DNA of 30,056 nt from the NCBI GenBank assembly GCA_964385635.1, contig CAYLPU010000061.1, positions 1-30,056 of the forward strand. The letters are read 5' to 3'. A model generated the notes under the pieces. It saw only the letters and a list, made by a program, of their open reading frames with translations. It searched no databases and was not told where the DNA came from. Position numbers and translations under genes: made by a program. Positions 13,865 through 20,640 of the stretch are shown here, piece after piece (position 1 is the stretch's first letter; each line of letters opens with the position of its first letter). This DNA comes from CAYLPU01 sp964385635 (GTDB lineage: Bacteria > Chloroflexota > Anaerolineae > B4-G1).

Positions 13865-15202
13865 ATGAACCATAACCACTATGCATTGAGAATAGCCTGC
13901 TCTGTCATCATCCTGCTGTTAACCATCCCGGTCATCGCCGCGCCGCCTCCCGCCATCCAGGTCATCTCCCAGTCCCTCGAGAGCCACTTTCCCGACGATC
14001 TCACCTTCACCATGCAGGTGCGCAGCAACGCCGGGGATATCACCAGCGCCACCATTCACTACCAGGTCGGATGGGACGAGGCGGAGAGACTCGGCCGCCC
14101 CGAACCGTTCACCCCCGCCACCGAAGTGACCCTCACCCACGTCTGGGACACCGTCGGCGAGACCGTCCCGCCTTTCATCGAAGTCACTTACTACTGGCAT
14201 ATCACCGACAGCGCCGGGAACGAACTCAACACCCCGCCGGTGCACACCGAGTACGTTGACCACACCCACGACTGGCAGTCGTTGGGCGATGAACATGTCA
14301 TCGTCTACTGGTACGACCAGCCGGCCGACTTGGGCGCGGCACTGTTTGAGGCCGCCGCCGAGGGATACGATCACGTTTCCTCCATCACCGGTGTCACGAC
14401 CGAGCGGTTGGCCCGCGTCGTTATCTACAAGAACCAGCGTGACTTCTGCGCCTTTTACGCCCCCAACTCCTGCCAGGATTGGGTCGGTGGACAGGCTCTC
14501 TCCGGCATCACAGTCCAATGGGGCACCAACCAGGACTGGCTCGTTTACGACGTAGTGCCCCACGAACTGGCCCACGTCTTTTACAACGAAGTCTTCCGTC
14601 ATACGTGGGTGCGGGTACCCACCTGGTTCAATGAAGGGATCGCCGTCTACAACGAACGCACCGGCCACAGTCACGAGATGTCCCTCGTCACCGAGGCAGC
14701 CGCCAACGGCGAACTTATCCCGCTGCGACACATGGGCACGCAGGCCAGCGGCCTGGCCCACAACGCCATTCACCTCTGGTACGCCGAGACATACAGCCTG
14801 GTCGCCTTCATCGCCGATACCTACGGCGAACAGAAATTGGGCCAGGTGATCCTGACCCTGGCCGACAATCATCCGATGGAGGAAACGCTGCAACTGACGC
14901 TCGGTATGGACCTGATCGAGTTCGAGATGGCCTGGCGGGAATGGCTGGGCTACCCGGTGGACACGATTCCCACGCCGATGATGCTGGCCCCGGCTACATT
15001 CGCACCCATTCCCCTGCCGACTACGCCACGCGGGGCGCCCGCCGCCACCGCGACCCCGGTCCCGCCCTCCCCTACCACAGCGGTACCCATTTCCACGCCT
15101 TCTCCCATCAGCGTGCCCCCCTCGTGCCCCTGCTGCGTTTCTTTCGGCGCTGTGCTGCCAGTCGTACTCTTGTGGGTGTTCATCCGTACACGGCTCGCGT
15201 AG
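13865..15202 (+). CDS. Secreted, membrane-anchored metallopeptidase (peptidase MA-like)
   Basis: A 445-aa gluzincin-type metallopeptidase. Residues 1-26 form a signal peptide ending IPVIAAP. A beta-rich region (about 30-130) precedes the catalytic domain, which carries the zinc motif HELAH (233-237) and the third ligand in WFNEGIAVY (Glu257), as in the peptidase MA/M1-related families. A Pro/Thr/Ala-rich linker (about 375-420) and a C-terminal hydrophobic helix (VSFGAVLPVVLLWVFI) with positive residues after it suggest surface anchoring. The sortase gene follows after 23 nt, but no LPxTG motif is visible at this C-terminus, so it is probably held by the helix itself. Substrate unknown. Confidence 0.85.
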   Translation: MNHNHYALRIACSVIILLLTIPVIAAPPPAIQVISQSLESHFPDDLTFTMQVRSNAGDITSATIHYQVGWDEAERLGRPEPFTPATEVTLTHVWDTVGETVPPFIEVTYYWHITDSAGNELNTPPVHTEYVDHTHDWQSLGDEHVIVYWYDQPADLGAALFEAAAEGYDHVSSITGVTTERLARVVIYKNQRDFCAFYAPNSCQDWVGGQALSGITVQWGTNQDWLVYDVVPHELAHVFYNEVFRHTWVRVPTWFNEGIAVYNERTGHSHEMSLVTEAAANGELIPLRHMGTQASGLAHNAIHLWYAETYSLVAFIADTYGEQKLGQVILTLADNHPMEETLQLTLGMDLIEFEMAWREWLGYPVDTIPTPMMLAPATFAPIPLPTTPRGAPAATATPVPPSPTTAVPISTPSPISVPPSCPCCVSFGAVLPVVLLWVFIRTRLA

Positions 15203-15225
15203 ACTACAGGTAGTAGGTGGCAGAC

Positions 15226-15996
15226 ATGCAGACCCACGACCGTAGTTCGGCGGAACAGACAAGGCCCAGCATCATAGCCCCGGTTCTTACCTGGGGTGGC
15301 GTGTTGCTGCTCATCGTCGGCGGCTTGCTGGCTCACCCCTACGTGAATTCCCGCCTGGCTACCTTCCCACCCACACCAACTCCGACATCCTCCCGTCTAC
15401 CACCCACCACCTCTCTTGCCACCGTCACCAGCGGTGTCCCCACGAATACCCCCATACCCACGCTCACCCACACTCCCGCTCCCACACCCACCCCTGCCCC
15501 GCCCACCCGTATCGTCATCCCGGCTATCACCGTAGATGCTCCAATCGTGCCTATCTCCTGGCACACGACAGAGATCGGCGGTCAAACACAGACAGCGTGG
15601 GATGTCCCGGCGATGTACGCCGCTGGCTGGCACGAAACCTCAGCACCGCTGGGGGGGGGCGGCAACACCGTTCTCAACGGCCACAACACCACCAACGGAG
15701 AGGTCTTCCGAGATCTGTACACGTTGGAGGCCGGGGATGCCATCACCGTCTACTCAGGCGACGCTCCCTACACCTACGCCGTCACCGAAGTGCTGATCTT
15801 GCCTGAGGCTGGTCAGCCGCTGGAGGTACGCCTCGAGAACGCACGCTACATCCTGCCCACCGACGACGAACGGCTCACTCTCGTCACCTGCCATCCCTAC
15901 GGCAGCCTACAATACCGGCTGATTGTCATCGCCCGCCCGGTGACGACCCTGGAGGATGAGGAAGACTCATCCGAGCGACATCCACGGCTTAAATAG
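15226..15996 (+). CDS. Sortase family transpeptidase
   Basis: A 256-aa membrane-anchored sortase. An N-terminal helix (about 17-37) is followed by a Thr/Pro linker (47-94) and the sortase barrel. The catalytic residues are visible: His153 in LNGHN, Cys222 in LVTCHP and Arg231 in QYRLIV. Layout and length fit the short class D/E/F-like sortases, which join sorting-signal proteins to the envelope or to each other. I chose ATG 15226 because AGGTGG (15215-15220) lies 5 nt upstream; GTG 15217 is the alternative. A run of nine G (15651-15659) codes for LGGGG and is in frame. No LPxTG substrate is encoded in the window. Confidence 0.88.
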   Translation: MQTHDRSSAEQTRPSIIAPVLTWGGVLLLIVGGLLAHPYVNSRLATFPPTPTPTSSRLPPTTSLATVTSGVPTNTPIPTLTHTPAPTPTPAPPTRIVIPAITVDAPIVPISWHTTEIGGQTQTAWDVPAMYAAGWHETSAPLGGGGNTVLNGHNTTNGEVFRDLYTLEAGDAITVYSGDAPYTYAVTEVLILPEAGQPLEVRLENARYILPTDDERLTLVTCHPYGSLQYRLIVIARPVTTLEDEEDSSERHPRLK

Positions 15997-16009
15997 ATTT
16001 GAGGGAACG

Positions 16010-16591
16010 ATGAGCGAAATACCTTCCTTGCCAGGCCTTTCTTCTTCACGTTTCACGTTTCACGTTTCACGTTTTATCTCTCGCGTGCGCCGTAACCATG
16101 CGCTGGAGCACGCGACTATGCACGTCCTGGGCGAGCGCTATCGCGACATCAGGCTGGTGGGGCGATCCTCACTGTGGGGCTTCTACATCTACGGAGACGT
16201 GCCCACTGAGAGATTGCTCGCCGCCGCTCAGGAGGGATTGCGGCGGCTGAGGGCTGGCCAGTGGCAGATGGCTATCCATCCCCACTGTGGCTCTAACCTC
16301 GCCGTCGCCGGGACACTGGCCGGATTGGGTGCCTTCCTGGCCCTCGGTGGTATATCTATAAGAAGAAACCGGGTTTTTTCCGAAAAACCCGGTTTCTCGC
16401 TGGACCGGATCGCCCGCCTGCCGCTCGCCTGCGCTGCCGCCACGCTGGGGATCATCCTGGCTCGACCGCTGGGCACCGCCTTCCAGGCTCACGTTACCAC
16501 CCAGGCCGATGTCGGCAATCTGCGCATCGCTGGCATCACGCGGGAGAGAAAGACTGGCGTCCTCGTCCACCACGTCCGCACCGAGGGATAG
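16010..16591 (+). CDS. DUF6391-like membrane protein carrying repeat insertions
   Basis: A 193-aa protein resembling DUF6391 proteins: RNHALEHATMHVL near 25-37, an LVGRSSLWGFYIYGDV segment, then IHPHCGSNLAV and two hydrophobic helices. Function unknown. ATG 16010 with GAGGGA upstream. Two segments come from repeats. SSRFTFHVSRF near the N-terminus is encoded by a TTTCACG heptanucleotide array (16044-16075). RRNRVFSEKPGFS is encoded by a perfect 15-bp palindrome (16364-16397) between the two membrane helices. Both keep the frame. Its stop touches the start of holA, so the genes are coupled. Confidence 0.68.
   Translation: MSEIPSLPGLSSSRFTFHVSRFISRVRRNHALEHATMHVLGERYRDIRLVGRSSLWGFYIYGDVPTERLLAAAQEGLRRLRAGQWQMAIHPHCGSNLAVAGTLAGLGAFLALGGISIRRNRVFSEKPGFSLDRIARLPLACAAATLGIILARPLGTAFQAHVTTQADVGNLRIAGITRERKTGVLVHHVRTEG
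16044..16075 (+). repeat. Heptanucleotide array TTTCACG in the DUF6391-like gene
   Basis: About four tandem TTTCACG units are read in frame as FTFHVSRF. The unit is the same as in the array upstream of selC (152-180). Confidence 0.75.
16364..16397. repeat. Perfect palindrome inserted in the DUF6391-like gene
   Basis: Arms AGAAACCGGGTTTTT (16364-16378) and AAAAACCCGGTTTCT (16383-16397) are fully complementary around a TCCG loop. It lies entirely inside the reading frame. Confidence 0.85.
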
Positions 16592-17629
16592 ATGACGCAG
16601 CCCGCGCCCACCTTCTACGTATTCCACGGCGCAGACGAATTCACCCGCGCCGAGACGCTGGCCGGCTTCAAGCGGAGGCTCGGCCCGCCCGATACCGTGG
16701 ATCTGAACACCACTCTTCTTGATGGGAGGACCATCACGCTGGCCGAACTGCGCCACGCCTGCGACGCCATCCCCTTTCTGGCCGAAAAACGGCTCGTCAT
16801 CGTCGAAGGCTGGCTGACGCGGCTCACCCCTCGGAAAGGCCGGGAGTTCTCCAGACCTCGACCGGGCTCGGCGAAATCGGCCCAGAAAGAGGTCCTGGCC
16901 GCCCTGGTCGATTACCTTCCCCGCCTACCCGAGACGACCCGCCTGGTCTTCGTCGAAGACAAGGTTCTGCCGGCACAGCACCCTATCCTCCGGCTGGCCC
17001 AGCGGGAGGAGCAGGGCTATGCCAAACGATTCGATCCACCGGATGCAAAGACCCTGCCCCGTTGGGTCGAAAAGCGGGCCCGCAAGCACGGCGGCGAGAT
17101 CGAACCCCAGGCCGCCCGGCAACTTGCCGCCGTCGTCGGCACCGACCTGCGGTTACTCGATCAGGAAATCGGAAAGTTGGTGACCTACACCAACGCGGAG
17201 CGGGCCATCACGGAAGCAGACATAAACGAGGTAGTGCCCTACGTCCAGGCTGCCATCGTCTTCGACCTGGTGGACGCACTCGGCCACCGGGACGGTCGCA
17301 CTGCTGCCCGGACGCTCCACCGGTTGCTGGATGCGGGCGAGCACCCGCTGGGGCTCCTGGCGATGATCGTGCGCCAGTTCCGGCTCCTGATCCAGGTCAA
17401 GGAACTGAAGGACGAGGGAGCCAGCCCACGGGACATCGCCCAGGCGCTCAAACTGCATCCTTTCCCGGCAGGCAAACTCTACAACCAGGCGACCCACTTC
17501 ACTGCCGCGCAACTGGAGGCGGTGTACCGCCATCTTCTGGACACCGATGTGGCCATCAAGACCGGGAAGATCGAGGCGGAGGTGGCGCTGGATCTGCTGG
17601 TGGCGGGGTTGGCGGCGACGGGGACGTGA
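16592..17629 (+). CDS. holA: DNA polymerase III subunit delta
   Basis: A 345-aa clamp-loader subunit that opens the beta sliding clamp. The N-terminal domain has FYVFHGADEF...LAGFKRRLG and FLAEKRLVIVEG near 63-74; the middle holds the helical lid with DLRLLDQEIGKLVTYT near 187-202; the C-terminal collar domain has HPLGLLAMIVRQFRLLIQ near 251-268 and ends with the AEVALDLLV helix. Length is standard. It starts immediately after the DUF6391-like stop. A 7-bp repeat array supplies its TGA stop, followed by a strong hairpin. Confidence 0.93.
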   Translation: MTQPAPTFYVFHGADEFTRAETLAGFKRRLGPPDTVDLNTTLLDGRTITLAELRHACDAIPFLAEKRLVIVEGWLTRLTPRKGREFSRPRPGSAKSAQKEVLAALVDYLPRLPETTRLVFVEDKVLPAQHPILRLAQREEQGYAKRFDPPDAKTLPRWVEKRARKHGGEIEPQAARQLAAVVGTDLRLLDQEIGKLVTYTNAERAITEADINEVVPYVQAAIVFDLVDALGHRDGRTAARTLHRLLDAGEHPLGLLAMIVRQFRLLIQVKELKDEGASPRDIAQALKLHPFPAGKLYNQATHFTAAQLEAVYRHLLDTDVAIKTGKIEAEVALDLLVAGLAATGT

Positions 17630-17653
17630 GACGTAAAATGTGAGGCGTGAAAC
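17626..17653. repeat. Heptanucleotide array at the holA 3' end
   Basis: Units GTGAGAC, GTAAAAT, GTGAGGC and GTGAAAC. The first unit contains the holA stop codon (17627-17629). GTGAAAC is the complement-type counterpart of the TTTCACG arrays elsewhere. Confidence 0.6.
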
Positions 17654-17694
17654 GAGGCGTGACTGCGTTTCACCCCCGTATCCGTTCAGAAGGA

Positions 17695-17728
17695 GCGAGG
17701 GAGCGCCAACACGGCGCTCCCTCGCTTG
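17695..17728 (+). terminator. Strong hairpin after holA
   Basis: A perfect 13-bp stem, GCGAGGGAGCGCC (17695-17707) with GGCGCTCCCTCGC (17713-17725), around an AACAC loop. Only TTG follows, so it is either a terminator without a T-tract or a REP-like palindrome. Confidence 0.55.
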
Positions 17729-17788
17729 CCATCTGTCCTGCAAAGGGTCGGGCTATTTGGCCGATAGCACCTCCTGACCCTGTGCTTC

Positions 17789-17881
17789 TCAGGCCGCCAC
17801 CGGTTCCAGCGGCCGCAGATGGATTTCCAGTCTAGCCCCCAGAGCACGGGCCACACGATAGAGCATCGTCAGTGAAGGAGG
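17789..17881 (-). pseudogene. C-terminal remnant of an XRE/HigA-type antitoxin
   Basis: On the minus strand, the frame ending at TGA 17789-17791 reads PPSLTMLYRVARALGARLEI and continues to EPVAA. This matches the last helix and strand of XRE-type helix-turn-helix antitoxins (PSLxxLxRIAxALG pattern). The rest of the HTH domain is missing: the frame becomes unlike the family where the inverted-repeat element begins (~17888), and nothing resembling the N-terminus appears beyond it. No partner toxin is visible. Confidence 0.55.
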
Positions 17882-17887
17882 GCACGA

Positions 17888-18009
17888 CACAACAACGGAT
17901 TTGGAATAGAACGGAAACGGATTTGGTTGGAATAGAACGGAAACGGATTTGGAGTAAAACGGATGGCTGGACTGGAGAAAATCCGTTCCTTTCTAAATCC
18001 GATGTTGTG
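17888..18009. mobile_element. MITE-like inverted-repeat element
   Basis: The ends CACAACAACGGATTT (17888-17902) and AAATCCGATGTTGTG (17995-18009) are inverted repeats with 14 of 15 matches; weaker pairing continues inward. Inside, a unit of the type ACGGATTTGG...AATAGAACGGAA is repeated two to three times (17896-17960). No transposase and no clear target duplication. It abuts the truncated antitoxin. Confidence 0.5.
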
Positions 18010-18078
18010 CTGTGGTGGCACAAACGACCTTCGCCTTTGCCCTCGTCCCCCTCATCACAACATAGTTCTTCAAACCGA

Positions 18079-18348
18079 TCAACTCTTCTTCGACCTCGCC
18101 GCCATTCCCCTTCGTCGCTTCTCCTCCCGCCCCAGCCAGAAGTGATGGGGCAGCACCGAGGGCAACGGGGCCACGTGCACCCCGCCCACCTTCTGCGTAT
18201 GGCCATTGCCACCTAACACAGAGGGATGGACATAACAGACATTGGGGGGCGTGCCGAACTTCTGCCGGTATCTCCGCGCCGCCCGCCCGACCTTTTCCGC
18301 CAGGTCATGCCTGGGATCGTCGTCGTGCCACAATAGGCCCACTTTCAT
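18079..18348 (-). CDS. Small uncharacterised protein of the SOS-linked operon
   Basis: An 89-aa soluble protein that I cannot assign. ATG 18348 is preceded by GGAGGTGG at good spacing. The N-terminal part MKVGLLWHDDDPRHDLAEKV looks like a beta-alpha unit with an acidic DDDP turn; then come RRYRQKFGTPPNVCYVHPS and VLPHHFWLG. The tail (EEKRRRGMAARSKKS) is strongly basic. It is the last of four same-strand genes headed by the FtsK-like translocase, 39 nt after its neighbour. The good start signal and the non-repetitive, protein-like composition argue that it is real. Confidence 0.6.
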   Translation of the reverse strand: MKVGLLWHDDDPRHDLAEKVGRAARRYRQKFGTPPNVCYVHPSVLGGNGHTQKVGGVHVAPLPSVLPHHFWLGREEKRRRGMAARSKKS

Positions 18349-18387
18349 CGCCCCACCTCCCGACCTGGAGTCTACCCGAAAAGTCAG

Positions 18388-18741
18388 CTACGCCACCTGT
18401 CGCTGCAAGTGCCAGGTGTTGTGCCGCACGTCTTGATACACCTCGAACGTGCCCTCGCGCCTGTCCTGAGCACAGCCGAAGGAACAGCGCACGCGGAAGC
18501 AGTGCCGCTCCCCTCCCCCCTTCCATCCCCCCCAATGGGAGGGAAAGAGGGGGGGGCGCGAGACCGTCCAGCAACGCTCCACGGCGTACACGTCGTACCG
18601 CTGCCCCCGCCAGACGAAAACCTTGGGGAAATAACCGTGTCGCCGCTCCCGCATCTCGATTGGCTCTGCCCCGCGCCGGCTTCGCTTTTTCCCACCCCGT
18701 CTCGCTCGGGAACCCCGGTTCACGTCAAGAATAGCGCTCAT
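18388..18741 (-). CDS. Small FxWxGxR-family protein with two in-frame repeat insertions
   Basis: A 117-aa protein of unknown function, paralogous in pattern to 1348-1590: VFVWRGQRYDVYAVERCW near 41-58, CFRVRC near 81-86, GTFEVYQDVRHNTWHLQ near 97-113 (DUF6504-like layout, inferred). Two stretches look foreign. Residues 63-77 (PPLFPSHWGGWKGGG) come from a G/C-homopolymer-rich repeat at 18511-18555. Residues 87-94 (SFGCAQDR) come from a TCCTGAGC...CGAAGG element at 18460-18483. Both leave the frame open. ATG 18741 has GGAGG (18755-18751) upstream; GTG 18750 is too close to it. The start overlaps the preceding membrane-protein gene by 17 bp. Confidence 0.62.
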   Translation of the reverse strand: MSAILDVNRGSRARRGGKKRSRRGAEPIEMRERRHGYFPKVFVWRGQRYDVYAVERCWTVSRPPLFPSHWGGWKGGGERHCFRVRCSFGCAQDRREGTFEVYQDVRHNTWHLQRQVA

Positions 18742-19153
18742 AGGACACACCCTCCGTGTCTGCCGCTAATCCTCCCACCACCGTAAACTCTCGCTGCCTC
18801 GGCGCGGTCAATGAAGGTGGGAGACCGTTCCAGTTCCAGTCGTTGGATCGCTGCTGAGCGCCCGGCGATGCGACCACGACCACCGGCGGTGTCAACGGAT
18901 GCGGATATGCTCCTTGCGGCATGGATGGTTGCGTTCGCGGCTCGTCGCGCCGGCGGCTGACGGCAACGACCAGCAGGCTGGTGGGAATGGCCGCCCCCAC
19001 GCCGCATACCGCCCCCGCCAGTACCGCCAGCGCCTCATCGCTCAACCGGTTGCCGACGACCGCCGCCAGCGTCACGGCAAAGGCCACCACTACCAACCCG
19101 GCGAGGATCTTCAAACGGTTCCAGCCACTGCTGCGATTTCCACGCTCATTCAT
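18725..19153 (-). CDS. Small two-helix membrane protein next to ftsK-like gene
   Basis: A 142-aa protein of unknown function. Two membrane helices (about 14-34 and 40-63: ILAGLVVVAFAVTLAAVVG and AVLAGAVCGVGAAIPTSLLV) are followed by an RRRDEPR stop-transfer segment and a Pro/Val-rich cytoplasmic tail ending SYERYS. ATG 19153 is preceded by AGGAGGAG. It lies 53 nt downstream of the soluble FtsK-like motor, which lacks membrane helices of its own. A role as its membrane partner is possible but only inferred from position. Confidence 0.62.
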   Translation of the reverse strand: MNERGNRSSGWNRLKILAGLVVVAFAVTLAAVVGNRLSDEALAVLAGAVCGVGAAIPTSLLVVAVSRRRDEPRTQPSMPQGAYPHPLTPPVVVVASPGAQQRSNDWNWNGLPPSLTAPRQREFTVVGGLAADTEGVSYERYS

Positions 19154-19206
19154 TGCCTATACTCCTCCTCCGAACACCTCAATGTCAACGGTGTCAACGG
19201 ATGTGG

Positions 19207-20394
19207 TCAGGGCAGGGAGACCCGGTGAGAAGCGACAAGAGATGGAACAGCAGACAGAACCCCGCCCCGTCCACTCTCCATTCTCCATCCTCCATTCTCT
19301 ATTCTCCATTCTCCACCCTCCATCCTCCCCACCATCTCTCGGACCTCGGCCGGCGAGACGTGGGCCGCCTGAAAGCGCATCACCCGTCCCTCGGCCACGG
19401 CCAGGAAATCGCCCCGGCCGGTCAGCCGCTCGGCTCCCGTGCCACTCCAGCCGGTGGCCGTGCGTGCATCCTCGATGCTGGTCACCCGCCCCACCAGCCG
19501 CACCGGAAAGTTCGCCTTGACTAGAGGACCCAGCACAGCCGTCGTGGGCTTCTGGGTGGCTGCGATGACGTGGATGCCCACCTCACGCCCACGCTGGGTC
19601 AGGCGGGTGAGGGCGAATTGCGCTGCCTTTCCACCTACCATCAGCAGGTCGGCCAACTCGTCGATGACGACCACGATGCGGGGACTGGGATCGGTACGGC
19701 GCTCCATCAGACGTACCAGGCTTTGGAGTGCCTCGATCATCTCCTCCACCTCCCGGATGACCGGGCGTGCCAGATGCGGCAGTCCTTCAAAGAGTCGAAA
19801 AGCGTGCCCTTTCGGATCTATCAGCACCAGCGCCAACCTATGGCGTGGGTTCGTCATCGCCAGGCTGAGGATCATCGTCTGGAGCAGCACGGTTTTCCCC
19901 GAGCCAGTCGTCCCTGCAGTCAAGATGTGGGCCACGTCGGGACTGGGCAACCGGATGAGCAAGGGTACGCCATCTTCGGCCAGGCCCAGGATCGCGGTCA
20001 GCGGCGGGATCCCCCTGTGGTCATCCACTGCGAGAGTACCACCGCGAGTACTACCGCGAGTACTCGTGGCGGGGCTCGTGGCGGGGCTCTCGTGGCAGGC
20101 GTCGAGCTGACGAAAGAGCGGCAGCAATCGCACCTGCTGCGGATCGTCGCGGGGCACTTCGACGGACACAGCGGCCCCACGCCGGGACACCCGACAACTG
20201 GGCGCGTCCAGCGCGGCGGCCAGTTCTTCGCTCAGCCCCTTGATCTTGGAGATCTTCGCTCCCACGGCAGGCAACACCTGGAAGCGCACCCAACGGGGCG
20301 TCACCGTGCCGCCGGTCACCCGCGCGGGCACCTTGTGCAACGCCAGCACCGCCTCGATCCTATCCGACTGAAACTCCAGTTTTTTGCGCATCAT
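19207..20394 (-). CDS. FtsK/SpoIIIE-type DNA translocase, soluble short form
   Basis: A 395-aa FtsK/SpoIIIE-family ATPase. The alpha domain is present (GAKISKIKGLSEELAAALDA near 45-64, SVEVPR near 77-82), then the RecA-like motor with Walker A GTTGSGKT (161-168), Walker B VVVIDELADL (241-250) and IHVIAATQKP. The N-terminal membrane helices and the C-terminal gamma winged-helix of chromosomal FtsK are absent, as in mobile-element and conjugative translocases. A 12-bp repeat linker (residues about 101-119) joins the alpha domain to the motor. The last ~35 residues come from an ATTCTCC-type heptanucleotide array. ATG 20394 (or 20391) follows GAGGCG. A consensus promoter with LexA boxes lies upstream, with a MITE in the leader. 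Confidence 0.88.
   Translation of the reverse strand: MMRKKLEFQSDRIEAVLALHKVPARVTGGTVTPRWVRFQVLPAVGAKISKIKGLSEELAAALDAPSCRVSRRGAAVSVEVPRDDPQQVRLLPLFRQLDACHESPATSPATSTRGSTRGGTLAVDDHRGIPPLTAILGLAEDGVPLLIRLPSPDVAHILTAGTTGSGKTVLLQTMILSLAMTNPRHRLALVLIDPKGHAFRLFEGLPHLARPVIREVEEMIEALQSLVRLMERRTDPSPRIVVVIDELADLLMVGGKAAQFALTRLTQRGREVGIHVIAATQKPTTAVLGPLVKANFPVRLVGRVTSIEDARTATGWSGTGAERLTGRGDFLAVAEGRVMRFQAAHVSPAEVREMVGRMEGGEWRIENGGWRMESGRGGVLSAVPSLVASHRVSLP
19272..19327. repeat. Heptanucleotide array in the ftsK-like 3' end
   Basis: Eight 7-bp units of the CATTCTC type (CACTCTC, CATTCTC, CATCCTC, CATTCTC, TATTCTC, CATTCTC, CACCCTC, CATCCTC). On the minus strand they encode the GGEWRIENGGWRMESG tail of the translocase. 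Confidence 0.85.
20038..20096. repeat. 12-bp tandem repeats in the ftsK-like linker
   Basis: ACCACCGCGAGT/ACTACCGCGAGT is followed by ACTCGTGGCGGG/GCTCGTGGCGGG. The two 12-bp pairs are roughly inverted relative to each other. They encode the Ser/Thr/Gly/Arg linker between the alpha and motor domains. Confidence 0.7.
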
Positions 20395-20418
20395 TTCGCC
20401 TCAACTATCATGTAGAGG

Positions 20419-20565
20419 GAGTGATTTAAGAACTCAAAATGGAACACGGATAGTCACAGATCAGGCGGATTTTCACTGATTTTCCCTTGTTTATCTGTAC
20501 AATCTGCGTTGATCCGTGTCCCATTCATCTGCCTGTGTTGTCAAAAGAGAGTTTTTAAACTACTC
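20419..20565. mobile_element. MITE with 17-bp inverted ends and 10-bp target duplication
   Basis: The ends GAGTGATTTAAGAACTC (20419-20435) and GAGTTTTTAAACTACTC (20549-20565) are inverted repeats (14 of 17 positions). An inner pair, AATGGAACACGGAT and ATCCGTGTCCCATT, extends the palindrome. Both sides are flanked by the same 10 bp, CATGTAGAGG (20409-20418 and 20566-20575), as expected of a target-site duplication. No coding capacity. A right-half copy lies at 9460-9521. It is inserted in the leader of the ftsK-like operon. Confidence 0.85.
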
Positions 20566-20580
20566 CATGTAGAGGTAACA

Positions 20581-20634
20581 GAACAAACGTTCTACTCCTT
20601 CCCATATCATACCAGAACATTCGTGCGCTGTCAA
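20581..20634 (-). promoter_or_regulatory. SOS-type promoter of the ftsK-like operon
   Basis: On the minus strand, TTGACA (20634-20629), a 17-bp spacer and TATGAT (20611-20606) form a near-consensus promoter. A perfect LexA-type box GAACAAACGTTC (GAACN4GTTC) lies at 20581-20592, just after the expected start. A degenerate one, GAACATTCGTGC (20615-20626), lies in the spacer. LexA binding at either site would block transcription. Confidence 0.78.
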
Positions 20635-20640
20635 GCGACT

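Noticed and set aside
17695..17728. Attachment site or phage integration site after holA
   Set aside because: It is a simple 13-bp hairpin with no second copy or integrase; terminator or REP palindrome is a simpler explanation.
19272..19327. CRISPR array
   Set aside because: The repeats are directly tandem 7-bp units without spacers; no cas genes are present in the window.
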